Positions 45,793 through 53,200 of a stretch of 64,000 nucleotides of DNA are shown here, piece after piece. This DNA comes from Gordonia sputi NBRC 100414 (GTDB lineage: Bacteria; Actinomycetota; Actinomycetes; Mycobacteriales; Mycobacteriaceae), in contig NZ_BAFC01000116.1 of the NCBI RefSeq assembly GCF_000248055.1, positions 1-64,000 of the forward strand, read 5' to 3'. Position 1 is the first letter of the stretch. The number at the start of each line of letters is the position of its first letter. The position numbers were made by a program, and so were the translations under genes. A model generated the notes under the pieces. The model was not told the DNA's origin. It saw nothing but the letters and a program-made list of their open reading frames with translations, and made no database searches.

Positions 45793-45971
45793 CACTCGAC
45801 GATAGAGCGCAGCAGCGCCAGAAACTGCACAGACAATCCGATCTTCGACCGATCAGACGACGAAGCGGCCTCTGACAAGCAGCCGGTGACCTCAGTAACG
45901 CTTAGGTCGGCAGGCGTTCCATTTGGAACACTCAATCGAGGCATACCTGAACTATGAAAGGCGCAGCCTCA

Positions 45972-46769
45972 ATGACTGATGTGACTGACGATCAACGTCG
46001 CCTTGCCGAGACGCTAGATCGAATGAGTGACACCTGAGAGCGATTCCTTGAACGATCAGACAACCTACAAAGGCCGCGATCATCCGGTCAGGAAGCGATC
46101 GTTCCCTGCCTCATCGGACTCGCCTCACACACTGTCGATCTGGCAGAGGCCGCAAGGGACTTGACCTCAAGCAGCAGTCATTCAAGTGGCCTTGTGGCGA
46201 TGCCTCTGGTCAGAGCGGCCTTTGAAGGGGCGATCACAGCGCAATGGCTTGTCCATGTGCCTGACGCCATTGAGGCTTGGGTGAACGAGCATTCCCGGCT
46301 CACAACAAATCTCGTAAAAGGGCTGAGTGAGTCCAGCAGCGCCGACTTTCGAGACGCGGCCGGTGACGTGGAGAGAAATCGAGTTCTCAACAGCCTTCCT
46401 ACAACGTCCACGACACAAGCCCGCAAGTTCAACGAAATGTGTGAAGACCTCCAGATGCCCATTGATGCTTACACCTACTTCCGGCTGGTAAGCCAGTATG
46501 CTCACCCGTCGGTTGAATGCGTTGACCTGTACATGGACAGGTCAAGCAGTGCGCCTGACGCAATACTGCTTCGTCGCCACGCGCGGGTCGACTTCAGCGG
46601 GTGGCTACATCTGCTGGCACTCTCGGTCCTCTGGGCCATTGCGGCAGCAAGCACCTGTGACAAAGCTCGACGCACTCGGTCTGAGATACAGGCGTACGGA
46701 CGCGCACTTAGTGTCGAACCTTGGCTGAAACTCTCTGACCAAGCTTGGTGCCGCCTGCATGCCAACTGA
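45972..46769 (+). pseudogene. Gene interrupted by an in-frame TGA
   Basis: A frame opens at ATG 45972 (MTDVTDDQRRLAETLDRMSD), meets TGA at 46035-46037, and continues in the same frame with coding-like sequence (ERFLERSDNL...) to a stop at 46769, for about 265 codons. A one-base change (TGG to TGA) would explain it. The remainder resembles DUF5677-type helical proteins (MPLVRAAFEGAITAQWLVHV). Restart from TTG 46161 or ATG 46200 could give a shorter product. The only rightward gene in the cargo zone besides 48127. Confidence 0.7.
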
Positions 46770-46840
46770 CGACGAAACGCTGCTCGTCGCCGGATCGTCA
46801 TGCACGACGTAACCAGCATTTTTGCGGGAGCCATCAAGAT

Positions 46841-47758
46841 CTAGGACACCAAACCCGCTGCCCTGAAATTCCCAGACCCGTAGCCGGTCCGAACGGCTAT
46901 GCCCAACGGGAGCCAGCTATTCACTCTGACCTCGAAGGATTTGAAGAGATCCATCATGTCTCGTTCGGGTTTCGAAGGCAGAAGCACGGCCTTGCGCTCG
47001 CTGTTGACATACCGGTGATAGTCGAGCACCTGCCCCAGCGCCAACCTCAGTGTGTTGCGGTCAGTGCTTGCCTTGACCTCAATCAACTCGTCTGCGGTGA
47101 CATCGAACAGATCCGTTGCAAGATCCGAGCCTTCATCTCGCGGAATCCGGTGCCGCATGACCGTATGCGCGGCATCGCGCAGGAAGTCGCAGTAACGCTG
47201 CTGCAGGGCAGCTTCCCGCCGACGGCGCTCCTGAGGTTCCGAAACGACTGCGTCCACCTCGAACGATTCCGCGACGTTCGACTCTGGAGGGACGAGTACA
47301 GCACCAGAAGTCTTCTTGCCCCCAGTTTCAGACTCTGCGCTAGTGGTCGCAGCCCCGTCGAGATACCAGCCGAACCTCTCAACGAGCCTGTCGAAGACCA
47401 GCTCGTTGCTCACTCTGGTGAATCCGCGGAACGCATGCGGATTGCCGTACTGGTCCAACCCGTAGACGTCAGACCACACTGATTCGGTTGACACTTCCTC
47501 AGCCGTTCCTCGCAGGTCACGAGCATCTTGCAGAGAATAGACTTTGTCGTAAGTATTGCCTTGGTACCAAATGAGATTCGCGAACTCCTGGTTCTCGAAC
47601 ACAGTCCCCACCCGGCCGACGAAGTAGAGCGTTCCGTCGCCTTGGAACAAGATGAGATCCCCTCGCTCGGGGTGCACAGTGTCCTTGGCATAGCCAAAGA
47701 ACCGCGAGTTCCCTGACGGATTGAGCGAGAGGCGTGACGCCCGTTCACCTTCAGTCAA
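46841..47758 (-). CDS. Putative PD-(D/E)xK restriction endonuclease, 5' end uncertain
   Basis: 305 aa as read from TTG 47758. The C-terminal half has a nuclease core: DLFDVTADELIEVKAST (acidic residues then ExK) followed by ALGQVLDYHRYV, the Q-x-x-x-Y helix of RecB/restriction-type nucleases. The N-terminal half (GDLILFQGDGTLYFVGRVG) may be a PUA/EVE-like base-reading domain; that is a guess from pattern. The frame stays open upstream to about 47877 without a start, and an ATG-led frame (47865) runs alongside, so a frameshift near 47820-47850 is likely. Confidence 0.65.
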   Translation of the reverse strand: MTEGERASRLSLNPSGNSRFFGYAKDTVHPERGDLILFQGDGTLYFVGRVGTVFENQEFANLIWYQGNTYDKVYSLQDARDLRGTAEEVSTESVWSDVYGLDQYGNPHAFRGFTRVSNELVFDRLVERFGWYLDGAATTSAESETGGKKTSGAVLVPPESNVAESFEVDAVVSEPQERRRREAALQQRYCDFLRDAAHTVMRHRIPRDEGSDLATDLFDVTADELIEVKASTDRNTLRLALGQVLDYHRYVNSERKAVLLPSKPERDMMDLFKSFEVRVNSWLPLGIAVRTGYGSGNFRAAGLVS

Positions 47759-47865
47759 CGCCTCTCGAAACGGCGCGGACTCGAAGTTAATCGGAGACTC
47801 GACAGTCTGCTCAAAGTTGTGACGCTTGGCGCGTAGGGGCGCAGAGGCTGCACGAAGATCTCCAT

Positions 47866-48126
47866 GTGAGGATTATTACCGAGCCCTGTGACAGCCCCAG
47901 GCCGCATGCCCCCACTCCCACCACCCACGGCGCCCTCAGGGCATAGCGCCGCTTTCACACACAGAGCCCTCAGGGGGCCAGGATGCGCTCTGACGTCTGG
48001 GTTCAGGGACGCAGATGCCCCTGGGAGGGTGACCCCCTGCCAGGAGGGTCAGCCACCTCAAGGCATATGGCTTCTCTCCCCCCGGACACCCCCTCCCCCC
48101 GGTGGGATTCAAGCTAGCCTTCTGCC
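47866..48126. other. GC-rich gap containing the left long inverted-repeat arm
   Basis: No gene seen between the nuclease gene and the small gene at 48127. The stretch is rich in C-runs and short hairpins (for example GGCGC...GCGCC near 47925). Positions 48031-48084 match, in inverted orientation, 48431-48485. Candidate packaging or regulatory region. Confidence 0.6.
48031..48084 (+). repeat. Long inverted repeat, left arm
   Basis: Shares with the right arm, in order, GACCCCCT, GGTCAG, CCACC, GGCATATGGCT and TCTCCCCCCG, over about 54 bp with a few mismatches and one indel. Points inward toward the 92-aa gene. Confidence 0.8.
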
Positions 48127-48405
48127 ATGGCGTCCCCCGGACAAGCGAAATTCATTGCGAACCGACAGCGCGAGCTGGCCAAACTGCACCAGTTTGCGAA
48201 GGGTATCGACGAAGACCTACCCGAGTACCAACCACTGTTCGACGAGGCTCTAGACCTGTCGTCCGGGCAGGCAACGGCGAAGATCGAGTCACTGTACGAC
48301 GAGATCGTGGCGTTTCGGCGCCAGCACCGGATCACGAGGTGGATCGGCAAGGACGGCAGATACGAGCTAGAACCGCGAGCGTGGCCAGACGACCCCCACC
48401 ATTGA
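48127..48405 (+). CDS. 92-aa protein between inverted repeats
   Basis: Starts MASPGQAKFIANRQRELAKL and contains LSSGQATAKIESLYDEIVAF, an AT/SxxQ..FI...L plus LS..(E/Q)A...I..L pattern seen in small phage and plasmid proteins (DUF3072-like, from memory). No signal or membrane segment; highly charged, helical. Encoded opposite to the main operon and framed by 55-bp inverted repeats. Function unknown. Confidence 0.65.
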   Translation: MASPGQAKFIANRQRELAKLHQFAKGIDEDLPEYQPLFDEALDLSSGQATAKIESLYDEIVAFRRQHRITRWIGKDGRYELEPRAWPDDPHH

Positions 48406-48430
48406 CTTAGATCCGCCCGCGGAAAAAAGG

Positions 48431-48485
48431 CGGGGGGAGAACAGCCATATGCCCTGGGGTGGCCTGACCTGGGGGTGAGGGGGTC
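48431..48485 (-). repeat. Long inverted repeat, right arm
   Basis: Inverted partner of 48031-48084. On this side the C-run is followed, reading the minus strand, by GCCTTTTTTCC, giving it an intrinsic-terminator look for the leftward operon or for the small gene. The right arm ends 16 bp before the HNH gene stop. Confidence 0.8.
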
Positions 48486-48500
48486 CCTGCCCCACCACGT

Positions 48501-48935
48501 CTACCACCACCGACGGTTGGTCTCGTAGACGCGGCCGCCGTTCTCGTAGTAGGTGCTGCCGTGATCGTCGGTGAGTGGACGGTCTTCGGTGGGGATGCTG
48601 CCGTCGGGGTGGAGTTGCCACGAGCCTTTGGGCAGTGCGCTGTCGGGCTCGTGGCTGTACGTCCGGGTCGGTCGTTTGTCGCCGGCCTGGCGGTTGCAGT
48701 GGCGGTGAGCTGCGGCCAGATTGGAGAGCTCGAAGGGTGCGCCGCCTTGGCTGAGGGGCACGATGTGGTCGATGGTGAGTTCGCCGGGGTCGAGATGTGG
48801 TGCGTCGGGGTTGATGGGTTGGCTGCAGAATGCGCAGTCGAGTCCGTCTCGGCGGGCCCGGTTGATGAATCGGTCTCGGATGCGTCGTCGTTTGCTTGCT
48901 TGTCGTGACCATTCGGTCTGGGCGGTGTTCGGCAC
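48501..48935 (-). CDS. HNH endonuclease
   Basis: 144 aa. Zinc knuckles CAFCSQPI and HRHCNRQ flank the HNH core ELTIDHIVPLSQGG...ELSNLAAAH. Many long-tailed phages place an HNH protein beside terminase and cos, where it aids DNA packaging; here there is no terminase, but a repeat-rich non-coding region lies immediately downstream. It may serve packaging by a helper phage or be a homing-type nuclease. ATG 48935 (MPNTAQTEW). Confidence 0.88.
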   Translation of the reverse strand: MPNTAQTEWSRQASKRRRIRDRFINRARRDGLDCAFCSQPINPDAPHLDPGELTIDHIVPLSQGGAPFELSNLAAAHRHCNRQAGDKRPTRTYSHEPDSALPKGSWQLHPDGSIPTEDRPLTDDHGSTYYENGGRVYETNRRWW

Positions 48936-48938
48936 GGC

Positions 48939-49652
48939 CTAGTCCTGTGCTGTGACGATCTGTGGGGCCTCGGTGGATGTGCGCTCGCGGACGCGCCGGT
49001 CTACTTCGGTGATGATGCTGTCTGCGTAGGCGCGGTCGCGGTGTCGGTTGTCGATCATTGCTTGGTGGATGGTCTCGGCGATCTCTTCACCTCGTAGCGC
49101 GCATTCGGTGGGTGAGAGTTCGTTGGTCTCGATGCCGACGATCCCGGCGATGGCGTGGGTGGGATCGGGCAGGGTGACGTATGTGCGGCTCAATGCGTGC
49201 TGGGCTTGGCGTCGGTCGTAGGCATCGCGCACTGGTTCCCAGTGGTGGGCGAGTAGTTGCCGGTTGGTTGCCGGTGCATCGGAGCTGAGGTTGTTGACGA
49301 GCTGCGCGAGTTGGCTGGCGTCGGCGTAGCTCACCTTGTTGGGGTCGGTGGGCAGCGAGCTCAGCCATGCGAGATCTGCGGGGGTAAGTTCTTTCTGTCG
49401 CTGCTGGCTGGCCGGGACTGGGCGGACGTCGGCTGCGGGGTGGCGGTAGCTCTTGGCTACGTCGGCAACCGACAGGCCACGCGCTACGGCCTCAGCGTAG
49501 TCACGGGTGACGGCCGGCACGTCTGGCTGGGCGGCGTAGTAGCGGAGTCTGCCTGCCGCGAGGCCAGGGCTGGCGTCGATACCGATGAGGGTGTCGGCGA
49601 GTTGGCGGCTGGTGAGTGTGACGCTGGTGGCGGGTTCTGCTGTCGAGAGCAT
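48939..49652 (-). CDS. Unknown element protein
   Basis: 237 aa. No recognised family, no signal or membrane segment. Mostly helical with a short conserved-looking centre (LTPADLAWLSSLPTDPNKVS) and an acidic C-terminal helix. It sits 3 bp upstream of the HNH gene and 29 bp after the coiled-coil gene, in the tape-measure operon, so a structural or assembly role is possible but not shown. Confidence 0.6.
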   Translation of the reverse strand: MLSTAEPATSVTLTSRQLADTLIGIDASPGLAAGRLRYYAAQPDVPAVTRDYAEAVARGLSVADVAKSYRHPAADVRPVPASQQRQKELTPADLAWLSSLPTDPNKVSYADASQLAQLVNNLSSDAPATNRQLLAHHWEPVRDAYDRRQAQHALSRTYVTLPDPTHAIAGIVGIETNELSPTECALRGEEIAETIHQAMIDNRHRDRAYADSIITEVDRRVRERTSTEAPQIVTAQD

Positions 49653-49681
49653 CGGTTGTCCTATCTGTCGGGTGGTGGTGG

Positions 49682-50218
49682 TTAGAGCGCGTAGGCGAGG
49701 TCTCTGAACAGCTTGGCTTTGATGTCGTCACCGTTCTGTGCGTTGTGGGTGACGAGTGACCAGAGTTCTTCTGCGTCGTCGTAGTCGTAGCTCTTGGCTG
49801 CGGTGTAGGTGTTGATGACGCCGGCCCAGGCGCGGTCGTATCCAGCACGCAGGATGGTGCGGATGAGGGGGCCGTCTGAGTTGTCGAGCGCCTGGTTGAG
49901 CAGGGTGATCGCCTGCTCTTCGGTCTCGAGGCTGGCGACCCGGTCGGCGGCGTCGCGCCAAGAGATCTCGTTCGAAGTGTCCACGCTGGGCCTGCCGACG
50001 AGCCGGCGCCGCAGCACGCTGATGCGGTCTTCCCGTGCTCGGTCTTCACGAACGCGGATGTCGGCGAGCTTGCGTTCGGTGGCTTCGCGCGCTTCGGCGA
50101 TCATGCGCTGCTTGGCATCGACGGTGTAGTCGGCGCTCGCCTCAATGGACTGCGAGGTCTGGCGGTATTCGCCGCGTGCCTGCTCTGCTTCGTCGCGGAA
50201 TGTGTTGCTGTCGAACAT
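49682..50218 (-). CDS. Coiled-coil element protein downstream of the tape measure gene
   Basis: 178 aa with a good ribosome site (AAGGAG, 9 bp before ATG 50218). Residues 1-90 are a heptad-like, charged coiled coil (REATERKLADIRVREDRARE); the rest is helical with YTAAKSYDYDDAEELW. No family recognised. It lies directly after the tape measure gene, so it could be a chaperone or partner for it; phage tail chaperones usually precede the tape measure gene instead. Confidence 0.6.
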   Translation of the reverse strand: MFDSNTFRDEAEQARGEYRQTSQSIEASADYTVDAKQRMIAEAREATERKLADIRVREDRAREDRISVLRRRLVGRPSVDTSNEISWRDAADRVASLETEEQAITLLNQALDNSDGPLIRTILRAGYDRAWAGVINTYTAAKSYDYDDAEELWSLVTHNAQNGDDIKAKLFRDLAYAL

Positions 50219-50262
50219 GATTGGTTCTCCTTCTCTATGTGTGGTTGGTTCTGTGGTGCGGA

Positions 50263-53200
50263 TCAGAAACCTGATAGCGCCGCACGCTGACGGGCCTCGG
50301 CGAAGCGGGCCTGACCGCTATCGGAGCGGGCAGCGGGCAGCGATCGGGAGTGCTTCAAGAGTTGCTTGTTCAGTTCGATGAGTTGGTCGAGCCTGTCGAC
50401 GAGTTGGCCTGTGTCGCCGCCACCCTCAAAATCGCGGTCGACCATCTTCTCGAACGCAGCAGTCTGCCGCGGCGACAGCACCCGCTCCGGCGTGATCACG
50501 TTCTTCGCCATCAACCCCGTACCGATCGCCTGGCCGCCCTGGTCGTACCAGTTGTTCGCCTCCCAATGAGCGCGAGCACCCATCGGCGTCTGGTAGCGGT
50601 CACCTACGTACTTGTCGTAGACCTCGCCCTGGTCCTTGGGATTCTCAGTCGTTGGCGATTTCCCGGCTGCGGCATATACCTCGGGGCCTGCCTGTGGGAG
50701 TCCCCAGTATTTTCCGTTTCGCGCCAGTGGGTTCCAGCTCGATTCCTTCGTGATAATCCAGTCCGTGTCCGTCCACGGCTGACCGTCACGCCACGCCTCA
50801 CGAAGACCGGACTTGAACTCGTCCTTCACCGACCCCGACGACGAACTCTTCTTCGTATCGACACCTGTGTCCTCGCCCACCTTCGGACGATTCACACCCG
50901 GATCAGTCGGCTTGAACGACCCCCGCTTGTACGTGTTGGGCTGATACTGATCGGACGGCGCGAACTGGCGCTGCGACTTGTCGAACTCCGACTTCATCTG
51001 AGACTTGTTGCCCTCGTAGCGGGCTTTCATCCCAGACACATCAGAGTCGTACTTTGTCTTCAGCTCGCGCGAGCGGCGCTCGTACTCCGACTCCGAGATG
51101 GCGTGCGAATCCCGCAACGAATCCAACGACCGCTGATCCCGATTGAGTTGGGCCTCACGCGCAAACTTGTCGGCCTCCAACTGCTGACCGGCCTTCAAAT
51201 CATTCGACTCGTACCGTTGCTTCAACGACAGCGACCGCTCAGTGTCACCCTTGATCTGCCCGTACTTCTTACCGAGTGTGATCACCGAGTTCTCGTAGTC
51301 GTGACGCTTCCCCAACTCGTCCTGCTCGTAGGTGTCACGCAAAGACAACAGGCGAACATCTCGTTCGTCGGCAGAGATGCGCTTCGCCTGATAGTCATCC
51401 TCGATCGACGTCTTCGCGTCCTCAAGATCCGACTTCCGCGCATCAGCGGCATCCTTGTAATCCTGATCGAGCTTCTTCTTCTCCGCGTCGTAGTTCTTCT
51501 TCGCGTTCTCCGAATGTTGCTTCTCATACTCGGTGAGCGCCGCCAACCAACCAGGCGAATCATTCGTCGACAACACATCGAACAGGCTCGAAATCTGGCC
51601 TTTGACGAATGCGGCGACCACGTTGCCGGCACGCCCCGAAATGCTTGTGTCGCCGGCTTGCTCGGCGTCCTGGGTGATCGGGTCGAAGCTGTAACCGGAG
51701 TCGATGGACGAATCGATCGATGATCCCGACGCCACCGAATCATCCGATGACGAATCGGAACCCTTTCCGGCGTATTTGGTTTCGTCCTTGACGGGCATCC
51801 AGGCGCGGTTCGTGAACTGTGGATCATCGGCGCCGACGTTGCCGCCGACCATGCCGCCACCGTAGGAGCCACCCATCTCGACGTTCGTTCCGTCAGGCAG
51901 GGTGCCCGCGGTGTGACCACCACCAGGACCACCATTGACCCAGCCGAAACGCATCGACCCGGCAGGCCCTGTACCCGACTTCGCGCCCAGTTTCGCCAAC
52001 TGGTCAGCCTCAGCCGCCGTCGAGAACCGGCCACCAAACGGCGACAGGCCCGCAGCCAACCGCGCAAACGCCGACATGGCACCGGAGCAGTCGCCCCAGT
52101 TCACGCCGCCCCACACGTACGGAGCGCCCGTTAATGGACGAGACGCACCCTTACCGTTCGCCAGGTCCCGCAACTGTTGGCCGGTGACAATGCCACCATC
52201 AGCGAACTTCCGAACCCCATCAAACCCGGACGCAATACCGCGGGTAGCGATACCGGCGAGCGCGCCAGCCCATCCCGACACACCCTCCGGCACCGAATCC
52301 TTCGGCATCACCACAAGCCCGAACATGTCAGCCACCGTCGCCAAAATGCTTTGCGAACGGGCACGCTTGTTCTTCCCCAACGGGATATACGCTTCGCCAC
52401 CCGTCTCCGGTTCAGCCCACTGCACCAAACCCGGACCCGGCATAGCCTTCTGAATCAGAGCCTGATCCGGCGTCTTCCCATTCGCATACGACTCGAGCGC
52501 CGCAATCCCACCATCCGCGTACTGGCGGATCGAACCGTTCGCGTTGCTCGGCGGACCAGCGAAGATCCCATTGCCCGGTGCCATCGGGTTGGTTCCCTGC
52601 TGAAGATTGCGGACAATGATGTCTTTGTATTCGGTCCTCGTCCAGTCCTGCTTCTTTCCCTGATAGTCGGAGTCGTTGGCGGTGACGAGGATGCTCTTAC
52701 CGTTGTTGGTGCGGACCTCCACGCCGATGGTGCGGAGCTTGTCGATCACATCCTGCGCCAATGGCGCGTCAACAGCGATGTTTTTGTTGTTGTCCGCGTG
52801 AACCTTTGCGCCCATTTCCCGCAGCAACCCGAGCACGTCGTTACCGCCAGGTGCGGATACGTTGATCGCCTTGCCCTTGGGCATGTTCTGCAATGTCTGC
52901 GTGACGATCGCGAGCTTCCCCGACGCGTTGTCAGCGGCACTGATCTCGATCGTCTTGCCATCCGGGGACTGCTCCCACTTGATGTGCAACTGATCAAGCA
53001 TGTCGAGGGTCTTCTGGGTGACATCCGACGACTGGATCGAAACGGTCTTTTGATCGGGCTGCTGCTCGAACGCGGCCTTGATCAGCCCAAGATCCTGCAC
53101 CGTCTCGGATGCCCCACTGAGCCGGACAGAGAGATCGACAGCCTTCCCGCCGAGTTCCCCGTAAAGTTCGCGGATCTTCTCAATCGGCTGTCCTGTTGCG

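Noticed and set aside
46035-46037. In-frame TGA as selenocysteine or other recoding
   Set aside because: No hairpin typical of a selenocysteine signal could be seen, and the protein family gives no reason for it. A nonsense mutation is simpler.
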